Shown here in pieces: positions 22,685 to 35,624 of a stretch of DNA of 64,000 bases. Position numbers and translations under genes: made by a program. The DNA is from Amyelois transitella. Lineage: Eukaryota; Arthropoda; Insecta; Lepidoptera; Pyralidae. Each line of letters opens with the position of its first letter. Position 1 is the first letter of the stretch. The notes under the pieces were generated by a model, which saw only the letters and a list, made by a program, of their open reading frames with translations, was not told where the DNA came from and searched no databases. The DNA is taken from the NCBI RefSeq assembly GCF_032362555.1, contig NC_083535.1, forward strand, positions 8,246,001-8,310,000, written 5' to 3'.

Positions 22685-25537
22685 GAGTTCAGTACAAGAT
22701 TAAACACATCATCTCTATAGTTTCAACTACATTATTTATGGTATTACTATCGTCTTAAATTATAGGATTTTTAACTATATTTAAAGGATGCTCCAATCGT
22801 GTATAATATTTTTAATTGCAGTTTATTAGATGACTACATGACTGCAATGGAAGGAGTCAGGGAATTCCTAGCGAGAAGATCATCCCCTAACAAACACTTG
22901 TTTATTGGAGAATTGTCCGCGGGATCTGAGGTGAGGAATCAATGTTCTATACATAGATTAATCACGCCTCTTTCCCGGACCCGTGCGGTTTCCGGCACTT
23001 ATATACATATGGATATATATCAGCACTAGCGTAGGACTACTTCTTCTCTTTCCAATCCATGTCGTTAAAGGCGACAAAGAGAATAATAGCATGCTTCCAT
23101 GCTAGTCAGATAGTAATAACCAAAGCGTTGTGCCAACTGGTTTTCATTTCGTGCAGATTGTAAAACTCAACCTAGGGAAATCCTAATAAATTTGGTATTC
23201 ATCTTTTAGGCTTACGAGCTAGCAACCTGTCACTAGTGGAATATCAATCCTACGATTTTTATCGTATCATTACGCCATACAGCTCAGTGTGGCCTTTTAA
23301 TTTTCTAGTCTGCTGGCTCTGTCTACCCGTGATTTTATGTATGTATGTATGTATATAAATATTTTTCTGATATAAAATCATTATATCATGGTATTAATTA
23401 AATGTAAATTGTCTATATCTTCACAAGAATAATATCGAAGGTAATTCATATTATCCATATATTATATGTTTTAGAGGTCATTGGACCGTTGTTCGCTCAC
23501 GACTAATGCGTAACGAATGGTAAATAATGATTTACAGTTCCTATATTTACATGATAATAGAGACTGCATTGTTTTTGTAAAGCCTATGCAAACGTGAGCT
23601 GAGTGCATCTTTAATTTGACTAAAAGTCATGGTCAAAGTCATATCAATTTATTCTCTATTTAAATAGCATATTACCAGTTAAGTATTGTATCTTTGTACA
23701 TGGGCTGTTTGACTTACATATGGATCGTACCTATATTTTTAAGTCTTAAAAGCATATACCTTTAGCTATAGCTAGGCTAGGCTAGCAAAGGTATACCTTT
23801 CTATGTTCAGTTGAAAATAAAAACGTCAAATATTTTTTGATAAACATTCAGCAATAAAGCAATGTTTTTAAATTATGAATGTAAAAACCTAATTAAGTAA
23901 GTACTTAGATTATACCTACTGAAAACCTTTTTTGTGTGCATGATATAGTATAGTATTCATGTGTCTTTCAGAATTAATGTCTATTCGTGATATCGTTAAG
24001 ACATTATTATTTGTCTTGCATGATTTACTTGTGTTTCATGAACATGACTAATCGCAAAATCGTAGTAAAAATATCTCAGTTTTAGTACTTTGTGTAGTTG
24101 GCGATTAAAATAATAAATGTTACTACTATCTTAAGTTACTTACAAACCGAGTCACATAAGGCCAACGAATTAGCTTACCTAGCTTTTGTGTGTGATTAAT
24201 GCTGGTCAAAACAAAATCAAATTAACGAACAAACGTACTAACATTCGTTGGCTTGATGTTTATGCTTTATATAGATTCTTTCGGTTTTTAAAGATTATGT
24301 AGTACTAGGTGTGGTGGTGTGTGTAGGCCCACGACTTCGTTCGCCGCAAAAAGGTTAACATAAAAATTATCAAAATCTTGTCATTGGTTTATGAGTGAAA
24401 ACGTATCACACAGTCAAAGTTACCTTCGCATTTATAATAAATAGTAGGGATAGTTTTCGATATCGTTCGGCCGTCTTCTAATCCATCTAGTTTTTTACCT
24501 TTAAACCTATTTGTTCCAGACATTCATCCCCAAAATGGACCATTTGACTTGTTTCCTGCCTGGCACCCTGGCGCTTGGTCACGCTAACGGGCTCCCAGAC
24601 TGGCACATGATGATGGCTGAGGAGCTCATGCAAACCTGCTATTTAACCTACGCTGCGCATCCCACGTTTTTGGCACCTGAGATAACACATTTTAATATGG
24701 TATGTTTTTTATTCAAATTGGACTCCACAGGATCACGCAAAGATGAGACCTGTTATATTAATATAGTAGTAATTATAATTTGAGTATAAGGAACTTTTTA
24801 AATTATTATTTAATCCGTTTTCATTTTCCTACAGGATGAAAATAAGTAGTTGTATACATACGGCTATTGCTTAATGTTACTTTGTCCTCAGGTCAGCAGT
24901 ACTGAAGACATGTATACAAAAACAGCAGACGCGCACAGTTTGCTGCGGCCGGAATTCGTCGAGAGCCTGTGGTACCTGTACCAGATCACTGGCAACACCA
25001 CCTATCAGGATTGGGGCTGGCAGATTTACCAAGTACTTATTTTTATATCAAGAAAATGTAGCTCTGTAGACTTCTAGACTTTAGAAATAAATAATAATGA
25101 GGGATAAAGATAGGGTAGGATATAAATGTACGCAGTGTGCTATATACATACTCGTGTGCGCCTGTAGTGGGAGCGATGATTCGGGCTCGACCGCTACCAA
25201 AGGCTAGGTGTTATGCTCTAATCCATGAAATCTTTGTTTTACCATAATCCTGGCCCCAAGTAACCCATAATTGGGTTTATCTACTTTATGTATAATACAT
25301 ATTTGAACTGTTTCTTTTCAGGGATTCGAGAAATACGCTAAAGTGTCAAACGGATACACATCGCTTGCGAATGTGAAATCAGAGAAGCCTTTACAAAGGG
25401 ACATGATGGAATCTTTCTTCCTCTCGGAAACGCTCAAATACCTGTACCTATTGTTTAGTGAGGACAGATATGTCATTGACCTCAACCGGTATGTAATCAA
25501 TTCTGAGGCCCACCCACTACCTATACACGAGAATTAA
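17494..25537 (+). CDS. MAN1B1: ER mannosyl-oligosaccharide 1,2-alpha-mannosidase (class I, GH47), complete, 11 exons
   Basis: Removes a mannose from Man9GlcNAc2 on glycoproteins in the ER or early Golgi, as part of glycoprotein quality control. Exons: 17494-17658, 18674-18814, 18980-19094, 19507-19692, 19905-20053, 20844-21032, 21800-21987, 22822-22930, 24520-24699, 24892-25032, 25322-25537 (TAA). All phases join, giving 592 residues. A cytosolic tail of about 65 residues precedes one membrane anchor (about 66-86, [20 protein letters not shown]), so it is a type II protein. The GH47 domain starts near [20 protein letters not shown]. Catalytic acids by homology: Glu about 227 ([10 protein letters not shown]), Asp about 359 (ARGDSYYEY) and Glu about 495 (LLRPEFVES). 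The conserved disulphide cysteines are present ([14 protein letters not shown]). The C-terminal calcium loop reads NSEAHPL where the family usually has NTEAHPL. The first ATG (17494) was chosen; another follows at 17503. Confidence 0.95.
19235..19345. repeat. Repeat tail in MAN1B1 intron
   Basis: ACAATCACGTCTTTATCCCTTACGGGGTAAG is the reverse complement of the tail motif (CCCGCAAGGGATATAGACGTGA) ending the repeat at 20391-20528. Short degenerate fragment. Confidence 0.45.
20185..20530 (+). repeat. GGCTAGCAACCTG-family repeats, two consecutive degenerate copies
   Basis: The better copy (about 20391-20528) reads GGGCTAGCAACCTGTTACTA, then CACAGCTGAACGTGGCC, TTGGCTCTGTCTACCCCGCA and a TATGTATGTATC tail. 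A more decayed copy precedes it at 20185-20300 (CCAGCTAAATGTGGC). The family recurs at 22980-23352 and 40905-41155. Confidence 0.6.
22589..22679. repeat. (AT)n microsatellite
   Basis: Uninterrupted AT dinucleotide run of about 91 bases in the MAN1B1 intron between exons 21800-21987 and 22822-22930. Likely polymorphic in length, and prone to assembly error. Confidence 0.98.
22966..23352 (+). repeat. Near full-length GGCTAGCAACCTG-family repeat
   Basis: The longest copy in the window. It has a head GTGCGGTTTCCGGCACTTAT, a middle section CCATGTCGTTAAAGGCGAC, then CTAGCAACCTGTCACTAGTG, CAGCTCAGTGTGGCC and CTGGCTCTGTCTACCCGTGA, with a TATGTATGTATG tail. A LINE-tail motif (ACGCCTCTTTCCCGG) sits at its left edge. 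It lies in a MAN1B1 intron. Family name not assigned. Confidence 0.65.
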
Positions 25538-28500
25538 CATCCAAAGACATAATATTGTTGGGTTTATAGGATCCCATAAATTGTATAAATTAAATCTTGG
25601 ACGTCGTTATATTCTGACGGAAAGACTGACTTATTTAAATACAGTGTATTTATTACATTGGAAGTTGTATGATATTATACATATATATAAAACTAAGAAT
25701 TCTTGACAGATTTCTGATCAGCTACGATTGACTAATCTAGGATTTTTTGACGCTAATGAAATGCCTATTTGAACCTAGCATGCCCTCGGGCATTCATTAA
25801 AATTATCTTGAATATTTTTTGGTGAAAATTTACTATCGATAAGGTAGCTTTCTGGTTTATTTTATTCAAAATGTATGTTTTGATTGGGATATGTTTAATG
25901 TTACATATGTTCTCTAGTTCTATTTAGGTAGGTAAAGACTGCGTTTTCCTAAAAATTGCTGTTTTTAACTTAATAATTCATTACTATTTGCTGACACTTC
26001 CAAAGGAAAATAAGATAGTTAAATAAGTGATTGTCTATTATATATTTTAATGATAATGGCACTTATTATTCATCCTAAAACTTTAATATGAGCACATAAT
26101 AAAACTTACAATACAATATAGTATAAGGTGGTCATGTCGCACACATATTTTGTTATCCGAAAAGGTCTTCATACTTTTTTATCATCCATTTTTTGATTTC
26201 TGATAATCTTATTTCAGTTTTAGTAATGATTAAAATAGATATAATTTTATCTCAATGACATTGTTTTTTTCTATATTAATTGGCGTTCTCACAATATTAT
26301 AAATGAATAAATATTTTGTTCATAATTAAACATTTTATGGAATAATATTTTATAGATATTGCATTAAGTATAGATGTTATTACGTTTGTAGTCCGCAATT
26401 ATTCTAATGACAGAGTCTATTTGGATGAAATTTGTTTTTTAGAATTTTTTACTAATGTACTGTTAAGTTATAAGTTCTATTGTTTTTAAGAAATATTCAG
26501 GATTTTTATTTTATTTCATTAATGATTTATAGAGAATTTATAGTTGGCAACACAATAATAAGTCCAATATCAAGGTTAATTTTACCATTGATATATACGT
26601 TAACGCCGTGTAATATATCAGACTTAGCTTATCACAACTCCGCCTGTTTAAAACCTTAATTCCCGTTTTTCTCATCCCATGAGAGCATTTAGGGGAGTAA
26701 TCTGTAAAAAATTAAAGATATTGACAAACTAAACCGAAACTAAAATTCCCATATTTTCCGTTCACGTGTGAACTTTTATATTTAAGGATAGGTATATGTG
26801 ACTTCAGACAATTATTATTAAATTTTATCAATATTAGTTGTCTTTCTATGAAAACGTAACAGACATATGGATAGGTTCTTGCATTAATATTTAATAATCT
26901 TTATTGATTCTCTCACAGTAAAACGTATTTTACCTTTGTTTATTTAGACCGGTCTCTTCATATTTTAATGCACCATTAATAAAACCATTTAACATCTAAG
27001 AAAATTAACTAAATCTTATATACCAATTAAAAAATAACTACGGTTATGTAAGTAGTCTTCATAGAATTAATGTTTGACGTGGCAGTTAGCTATTGAGGTT
27101 TGTTGTACAATATTTTATGTATGAATGAATGCGCCAGTTTAATGTACTTACAATATAGACAAGACGAATTTATACGATCTTTTAATTGATAATTGTGAAT
27201 ATCAATTTGCCAGTCACAACGTTTGATCGATTGGTTTTTCATCTTTTGAATGCATTTCCACGTCGGAAAGCGATCACTAGTATTTTGAAAACAAATATAC
27301 AGCACTAAACATTTTTTAAAATTATAATGTAACTTGAGCTATTTGCAAAAATAATTTATTATTAGAGTAATGACGAGTACACTATCTAGCATATACATAT
27401 ATTCAAAAATGTATACTCTATAAAAGAAGACTTCATGTAATGGATACAACCCATCATATTGATTTTTCACTAATTAGAATAAGATTATCTATAATTGTGT
27501 ATTGTAATATGTTAATGTAACATTTGAACGTGCCGGATGTTTGATGGCTCATTTGTTTAAGATTAACCAAACATCAAAAATGTTTTTTTTTTGGCCTGAG
27601 GTTGAAGGGATGTAGGTATTTTCATGTCGATTTTTGTTGTTAGATTTTGAGTATGTAGTGTTATTTATATTAATATTCTTAATGTGTACATAAAAATAAG
27701 CTGTGAGTTGTTTTATGCTTGGATATAATGTATTTTGTTATTAAATACTTATGGAATTAAGAAAAAACAACTAATTAATTTATAGCATACATTTTGTTGT
27801 GTGAAACAAATTAATAAATGGCGCTTGATTTTTGGAAAGGAGTGGAAACGGTTGGACCGTGTGAAGTTTATTTTATTGCTAGGAAAATTGTAAAGTTGAA
27901 TGATATCTTTTATTGTTTTGCGATTACAATATCGTTATATTAATTTAACAAATTTAAGCAAGGCAACGATCAGATGATCATATTTTTAACAAATAAAAAA
28001 GATTTTATTTCCTTGAATATCACTAAATGTCATGTTTCACATACTTATTGAAACATTTATGAAAGTTTTACACTTCTATAAATGTCTTTTGTTCTTAATT
28101 TCGATCTATGCTACGCCTATGTATTTCAAACTACGTGTGATGTAATGGGCCCCTTTTTAAAGACTTATATAAGTAGTCATTTTAAAAATAAACTGTCATT
28201 TATTTAGTTACCATGAAACTAGCTGTGGCTCTAAAATTCTAGGAATTGTATGAATGCGAATCAAAGTAGTATTTTTTTAATTCTTTACTAATGTAGCAAA
28301 AGTGATTTATTTTAAATATTGAAGTGAATTTTTTAATGAATACATGTATAGTTATTACAACTTTTCAGTATGTATACTGAATTTGTACTCGTTCTATGAA
28401 CATAGTGCATAGTTAGAAAAATATCTAGGTTTTATTATTCACTAACTAATGTTGTGTTATTTTACGGTGGTTGTATTGAATAATAATTTGATATTACATT

Positions 28501-29931
28501 TTAACTACTTGACTTATTAATTAACGTTGTTTCATTTATATTTTTGTACTAGCTATTGCCAATATCCGTTTTAATTTTGTTATTGGTATGTAGGTGTAGT
28601 TTTATATTTCACCGCCACTGTCTCGGTAAGCTCCTACCAAACTACTATCACTGTTCCGAAATGACTAAGAAAGGTATTGAACAAAAGACTAAGCAATCAT
28701 TCCTCAAGTTAGTTTTAATCAAGGTAAACATTTTTGGAAGTTATATCACTTGGTCGTTTTCTATACTTGACCAGAGACTTGAAGAATAATAAAAAACAAA
28801 TTGAAATTTATGTAAATTTATTGAAAATATTTACTACTTTAATATCAAAGTACAAAAAGTACTATATGGAATATCGCCTTGTTACAAGATATATTTTGTT
28901 ACAAGACAATTAATAATATTAAGAAAGTCAATTTCATAGAATTAACATGAGGTCAAGTTTTGATACCCTAATTTATATAAATTTAACTTATTGAGCACCT
29001 GTAAAATTTACATAGGCAAAGATATTGAGAATTACATATAATCTCGTTACTTATATCCATTAAAAATACCTCTAAATACCACAAAATTTATAGTATGTAT
29101 ATTTAGTTATCAAAATACATGTAAATTCATGAATAGAAAATATATCATTTGATAAAGTTATGTCAGCGGTATCAAGCAATTTAATGGAATGTACATTTTA
29201 TCAAATAACTATATAAAGAAACCTAATAAAATGTAAGCTGTTTGAAGCACACATTTCAACACAGCTCACACACAACCTTAAATTGCAAGGAAACAACATA
29301 AAAATTATATAAAGGTATTAAACAAAAATAAAGGCTTCATGCATACAATTTCTTTCAGAATCATAATTCGCTCTATAAATTATTATAAACATTTTACTAG
29401 GAACTATGACGACATACTAGGATGATGTACACATGAATATTATTACTTCAAAAAATATAAAAACAAAAAAAGAAATTTGTTGAAAACAACAGAGAAGGTT
29501 GTTAAGGCAAGGTTGGAGACTCAAATGTAAATGATACATTTTAATGGCAACTTAGTTATTTAAATTATAAAGAACTTATTCTAAGTTATTAATTAAGTAT
29601 GCAACAATGGCATTGTTTTTATTAATGTTAATGAATCTAATTCGGATATAACTGATGAAAATTCAATGTATTTGATAATAGTATAAAAATTAAAAGGACC
29701 AAATTAGTGTTGCACTAAAAGTAAAGAATATATAATTATTTTTATTGTTTAATTTTTTGAGTAAACAATCCGAGAAATAAATAGAAATGATCTGTTTAAA
29801 ATTACTATAGTGGGTAAAAGGTAGCTAGATCAATAATATGTTTTATCTAAGTTTTACTTTCAGTCATGTTAACACTATGGTCTATCAATAAGAGTAAACC
29901 CACTGAATTTTCACCAATGAAAATGCATTGT
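25538..29931. other. MAN1B1 3' UTR and convergent intergenic region
   Basis: Very AT-rich. Candidate poly(A) signals for MAN1B1 include AATAAA at 26306-26311 and several later ones. For the minus-strand gene ending at 29932, TTTATT near 29733 is a candidate. A 77-codon plus-strand ORF at 28556-28789 has no supporting splice context or similarity I know. A reverse copy of the short repeat sits earlier, in the MAN1B1 intron at 25166-25215. Confidence 0.4.
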
Positions 29932-31168
29932 TTACATTAAGACACAATCACAACACTGAAGTGTGTAATACAGGCATTCAATGCAGCAGTCTTTTTCTTC
30001 AGCAGTGGAAGCTGTAGAGCGGGCCTTATGTGGCGGAGGGGGCCTTAAGTAGACACTATCTACATTGTCGGCAAACTTATCCTTATCCCACTTACCGTCT
30101 GTTGATTTCTTTTCAATATCTTTGTTCTCGAGATAATCTTCATCATTATCAGTTTTGTCATCTTTTTCTTTTGTATCTCCGGAACCATCCTGTAATAGAA
30201 TAATATATATATAGGTATATACATATATATTGCAACAATTACACAGAATAAGCTGCCCCTATAAGTTCAAACTTTGTTATGGGAAACTAAACCCGAAGTT
30301 GTGATTCACAAGAACACTTTGAAACACTATCAATTATTCTCAATGTATTATAATTTAAATTGTAGATTTGGCCAGCAGTTATGATTAGAGAGGTAATAAT
30401 CTGTTAACTATTTCTGTAAAATTAAGTTGCAATATCCTCCTTTATGATCTTCAAATTAAAATTTCAATGATGTCTTAAATTGGAATGGATTTTTAATAAA
30501 ATAAAGATACATAAATCACATCTTTGTTCAGCCAAATTGATTAATAAACTTTACATATAACTACTCTGCTTAATATCTCAAGTTCTTGTCAGGTGTCTTT
30601 ATGTTTTGACATTCAAGAAAGTCTCAAGAATGCTCAATTTTAATAAATATAATGTATAAAATTTTTATTTACCTTGGTTTCATCTTTATCAAACTTCAAG
30701 AGCTCTTGTTTTTCGTCTGGAATACTGCCAACATTTTCAGGTGGTGGGACATCCACCGCCGCCGCTGCTACTTCAGCACTCGCAATTGTCGCTAAAGGTG
30801 CTTTGCTCCTCTCAGGAATCAACAGGTTAGCTTCTTCTTCTTTCTTTTTGTACAGGTCGTAATCAGGGGAGTCTCCAGACATACTAGAAATGATACGCAT
30901 AAAAAGTCTTTATAAGCAGTTTTAGTAAAAAGATAGGTCGCTCAGTGGGACTGGATGCGAGTCCACGAACGCTAACTCGAATATGCAAAGATCAAATTAC
31001 CTACTGTCGACAACACACACTATGGAAATACGTAAACAATGGACTATAAAAGCTTGACCGGTAATCACCGACAAGTTTTATTTACCTCACAGTAGTTGTT
31101 TCTATTTGTTCTCCAGACAAACGTCGCCATGTGCTTATGATTGTCTGAAAGTTGTTATTCTCTTGCAT
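29932..31168 (-). CDS. Small acidic protein with cysteine-rich C-terminal tail, complete, 3 exons
   Basis: Exons in transcript order: 31168-31086 (ATG), 30883-30673, 30189-29932 (TAA). Phases 2 and 0 join cleanly at strong sites (AG|GTAAAT, TTTCTAG, AAG|GTAAAT, TTACAG), giving 183 residues. The N-terminus begins MQENNNFQTIISTWRRLSG. The middle is disordered and charged, with an Ala/Val/Pro stretch and runs such as DTKEKDDKTDNDED. The last 18 residues are CCIECLYYTLQCCDCVLM, six cysteines in a hydrophobic context. Such tails are often palmitoylated or membrane-embedded, and this one loosely resembles CYSTM-type tails, so a membrane-tethered cytosolic protein is inferred. I do not recognise the family. 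A second in-frame ATG at 30882 would give a 155-residue form. Confidence 0.75.
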
Positions 31169-31895
31169 GTTGATGGCGAGGCGAAAACGCATCAACCAAA
31201 GAGTTTTGGTAGTAAAACTAAATTATTATTTAACAAAAAATTGACCTTTCGGCGCGTTTAATTTATAATGAAAATATAATCGTTAATTCAGGCACCGAAA
31301 TTTCCGAGTTTTTTCTAATAAAAGGTAAGGAATACAGTTAAGATGTCACCTCTTTACCGACCCACCTCTTTGTTTACTGTGATAAACAAAACAAAAGCTT
31401 GCATAAACATCAAATCAACTCACTGACATGAAGTAGGTAATATTGACAGCTAAAAGCCATTATGACAGATGTCAGTGATGTCGCGTCACGTTGACACTAG
31501 TGTTACCAGTAATTAAACTTATCACACTTTTGGAGAATTGGAAGTCTTAGTTTGGGAATCAAAATTCAAACAAGGTATACACGGTGGATCTAGGAACCTG
31601 TGCATTCTCAGTGTGCATTGCAGTGGTGGATGGTAGATGGAGATACAAACTATTGTATCTTAATTGAAAAAAATAATAATAAAGTAATTAAAATTCATAT
31701 TCTGTTTAATACTTAATTGAACAGATTCAATATTTGTTTGCGAAAAAGAAAATTCCAAGAAAATCTTATGCCGTGCGGTTTGTTAAAATGTATGATGGAA
31801 AAATATATAAACTTAGGAGTTTTCTTTTGGGCGATGGACTCTGTCTGTCACTATTTGGATCTCAATCCTATCATTCTAGCCATAATCGTGGCCTT
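31169..31895. other. Upstream region of the cysteine-tail gene
   Basis: Probable promoter and 5' UTR of the gene at 29932-31168, but no motif could be assigned. Two overlapping plus-strand ORFs at 31717-31928 show no coding features I can support. Confidence 0.3.
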
Positions 31896-32817
31896 TTAGT
31901 TCAGTCTTTTCGTGACAGATATAATTAATTTATAATAATATTTAAAAAAAATATTGTATGTACGCAGATAGCAATCGTTGTATTTGTTTTTTGGGGTGTC
32001 TTTTAGAATACCTTCACTGTAAAATGAATAAAAGTAAAATAATGTAGCCGTTATGATCATATCATGGCATAAAGCCGAGTGTAATATTATTACCCTGTAC
32101 ATTAAAATAGATTTTAAGCTTAAGTAGGTATCTATATTTTGTACTTTATTTTTTAAACTACAATAAAAAAATCTTTCTAATTTCTATAATAGGCCAAACA
32201 GAAGATGCTTTGGAACTTGCGAGCGCACTACAATAATGCAATTATTAACTTTAAATAATTATTAATCAGCCTAAAAGAATTAAATTCCAAAGAAGGATAA
32301 TAGTATTATCCTATAAATCCTATAAAGGTATTATCATAATACCTTCTTCTCAGTTGTAAGATGAACGTAAGAATGCCCAAATAGGTAACATTTTTTAATT
32401 AATAGATAACGCTCTCACGATAGGTATAGTTCAATACTTACAATTTGTACATTGATGGTGATTTATCCGAATAATCATATTTGTAGTTATTGGGTTTATA
32501 AACAGCTTCTTTTTTCTTATTTTTTCTCGTTGGAATCCATATTATACCCAAACTGACTGAAGGCTTGCTGCTTTTTGGTGGAGTGAAAGATGGGTAGTTT
32601 TTGCTGATACCCGAAGATCCACTAGAACTCTTTCCACCTAATACTGGCATAGACGACTTGCTTATTTTAGGCGCAATGGAGCTGCCACTACTTTTGTCAT
32701 TTTTCCCGAATGTTGACGAACTTTTCCCATACGACGATGATGTCTTTCCTAAACCGGCCCCACTTTTGCTTGTGGAACCGGCTCCAGGTTTCGAATTGAT
32801 TGGAGCCACTGTGGAGC
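31896..32817 (-). CDS. Ser/Gly/Lys-rich protein, 5' end unresolved
   Basis: The main exon (32817-32442) follows an acceptor TTTTCGCAG and encodes about 125 residues. They are dominated by Ser, Gly and Lys repeats such as GKTSSSYGKSSSTFGKNDKS, then proline- and lysine-rich sequence. At its 3' end a strong donor (GTAAGTATTG at 32441) overlaps an in-frame stop (32440-32438). If the donor is used, an acceptor TTTTACAG at 32017 joins in phase to a last exon (32016-31896), which adds FEGILKDTPKNKYNDC and ends in a Lys/Tyr-rich tail with TAA. If not, the protein ends at MYKL. Upstream exons were not found. Alternatively the frame stays open to an ATG at 32932 with a hydrophobic start, giving 164 residues. 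No family recognised; the composition suggests a disordered protein. Confidence 0.5.
32294..32345. repeat. Two adjacent, related palindromes
   Basis: AGGATAATA-G-TATTATCCT (32294-32312) and AAGGTATTAT-C-ATAATACCTT (32325-32345) are each perfect around one central base and resemble each other. They lie just downstream of the splice donor at 32441 on the minus strand, inside the putative last intron of the Ser/Gly-rich gene. Confidence 0.8.
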
Positions 32818-32932
32818 CTGCGAAAATAATTTTGAATATGGTAGTTACTATTTTGATAATCTGAAAAAGTGATAGTAAAAAATATTTTTCGTTCTTAGGG
32901 GTTTGTAGCATAAACCGAAACAAGATCTTCAT

Positions 32933-35225
32933 AGTTTTGTCAACTCTGTTCAGGTATTTTACTCAAAGACTATAGGTACGTAGGTTAACATTTGGAAGGT
33001 GGTGTCATTCAATAAATCGCCACTAAACTTCGTAAGAAGACTACCAAAAATTAAATTTTCCTTTTTTTTTTAAAGATTGCTTTAGAGAGGTCTTTAGAAT
33101 TTCGATGAAAATAATTTTATTGGTAGGTACAGAGTTTTTTACAGAACCGTACAGAAAGGTTTTTAAAAACCAACTCGTTATCATCCAAGGGATCAAGTAT
33201 GTATAACTATTTGCATAAGTAGGTATTTAGGCTTGTATGTAGGAACATATTTCAATTTCTGCTGTTCTTATTTTACATCACAATAGGTCTAACTCCCAGT
33301 TTTACCTTAATCACGATTTGTAATGTTTCATTCATATTTATATATTTCACGTACTTTCAGTAACATGAATAAGAGTTATTTGAAAGAAAGCGAGAACTCA
33401 GGTGTAATAAAATTATTTTTAAATGTCGTTGACCCCTCTTTGTTTGGTGCTTAGCTAAGCATGACCTTTAACGAATGCAACCAAAGAAATGTATATGTAC
33501 CTACGTACACGTTTTCATTAGTAACTATAAACTAGTTACCTATTAAGTAAAACAAAATAATTACAGCCTTAGAACCTGGTTTTATGTAGAAGGTATGTTT
33601 GTATGTTCTATACATCATACAATGCGATAAAGTAAATAAACTTCAAGATTATCTTTTCTAGATTATCTAAGCTGGTACCTACTAGATACAGGCAGAGTCT
33701 TTTCATAGGTATACAATCGAGCTTAACCTGTCTAGCACCTATGCACGTCTCAGACACAATACAACCAAATGTCTCTAAAATTATAAGCACCTAACAAATT
33801 AATAACTTTAGGTAGGCAGATACAAAAAAATTAATTACGAATTCAGTCAAGTATAGCTTATTAAGAACACACAGAACCTAAATTAGGACGAGCGTCAAGA
33901 TGGCGGGATCAAGTTCCCAATTTAAAATGTTTGTCATAATTTTACATGCCTTCTGTACCTTTAGACGTATCTATTTGAAATCTAGGAAAAAACAACTTAC
34001 CTACTAATATACATTTTTTACTACACTTTTGTAAAGAAATATATTATGGAATTATGAGCCCCTTCTTGATTAACACACAGGAAAAAAAATATTATTTTTT
34101 ATAGTATTTTATTTACAAACTCTTAACGTTTCATTATGAGGCACAAAATAGGTAAATAAGATACTTACCTACTTCGTTATTGGAATTTTTTATGAAGTAC
34201 CTACCTAAGTATATACCAGCTGTTAACCACATATGGTACCTACACTTGTTTGCTTGTCATAGCGTCAGAATGTAAACATATTTGTGTCAATAATTGACAT
34301 TATCCGGTATTTCTATTAATCTTATAATTATATTCTAATCAACCTAACACACTGAAATTTGTTTGTTTTAATACTTTAGTCACATTTTTTTGGTTATTAG
34401 GTAGGTATCTATTTTATGAACTAGTTTATTTACGTAATTGATTATTTTTGAATTGAAAAATTAAAACCTTGCTTTGAAAGTATAATTCTAATTATGAACA
34501 TAATGTTAACAATATTTTTAATATTAAGATAAATATTAGCCACTTCAAACTACTTACTTAGGTTCTTGAGTTAAATAAAAAAGAAGTATAGACAAACTGT
34601 ATGGAGATCGAAGTTATTAAACATTTCCTTTGATCACACTTAGATTTGAACTTGCTTCTGATAACACAGGTCATATATGTCACGTCGTCGATATTTTATT
34701 GGCAATGAGACTTTAGAATTTCCAATTAAATATACCTAAATTAGACGTTGTTAAAACTGTTTGTTTCTACGTACCTGTAATGAATTGTGATGCAGCAAAT
34801 CTGTTTGAGGTTATAGAAGTAATAGGGAGAAATCACATAATACACAACGGTATTTCGATTTCACTTGCGCGTTAAGAACATCGAACATATGCGTGTGCGC
34901 AGAACTGTATACTTATGGACGACTGTGGACTGGTTCGCTACGCTATACCATGCCACCTGTTTGGTTACCAGTTACAACTTAATATGAGTACTTAACACAA
35001 TTTTCTATAAGTTGATATTAACCTAGAATGAACTCATACAATTTTTTTAATAACCTAATCATTTTATCACACCACACATCATTGTTATCATCACATATAT
35101 ATCACAAAATCGTACGTAGTTAAGTACTGTTCTTATTTTATATTTTAGGGCGCATTGAAATATTTTTAGTGATAATTATTTAAATGTGTCAAAATGTGGA
35201 GAAGTTAATGAAACAAATAGGTACC
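32933..35225. other. AT-rich intergenic or intronic stretch
   Basis: No exon or repeat could be supported. TTCATTACAG|GTACGT on the minus strand (near 34775) could be the end of a non-coding 5' exon for the gene at 31896-32817; the sequence before it has no long open frame. This is conjecture. Confidence 0.3.
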
Positions 35226-35469
35226 TAGGGGACGGTCGGGCAACGCGGGCCTCTTAAGGTTTATCAATCAAAATCTTTGTAAATGAATAGAATTGTATTA
35301 AAAAACAAAAACATAACGAAACTTTGCCTCTTTGGCTATCACAATCATCAGTGAAAATGAACTAAACAATCATCATAATTAAGTAATATCAGTTTAAAAA
35401 AAATAATCTAAAAACCCGTTTTGCCCTTAGGGGATCGGTAAAACGGGTACCCTAAGCGGGCAAAAAGAA

Positions 35470-35591
35470 TCCATACATATAATAAAACTGTAACTGAACA
35501 TTGTCTGTACATTGAAGATATTTAAGAAAAAATATTGTAAGGGGTCTTTTTAGGGTCAATAGAAGCCAAAACAATTTTTTTTGAATTTTTA

Positions 35592-35624
<33 letters not shown>

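Noticed and set aside
28556-28789. 77-codon plus-strand ORF after MAN1B1
   Set aside because: No recognisable similarity; MAN1B1 already ends with its conserved C-terminus at 25537.
31717-31928. Two overlapping plus-strand ORFs
   Set aside because: They lack a good start, are in AT-rich sequence, and conflict with the better-supported minus-strand exon at 31896-32016.
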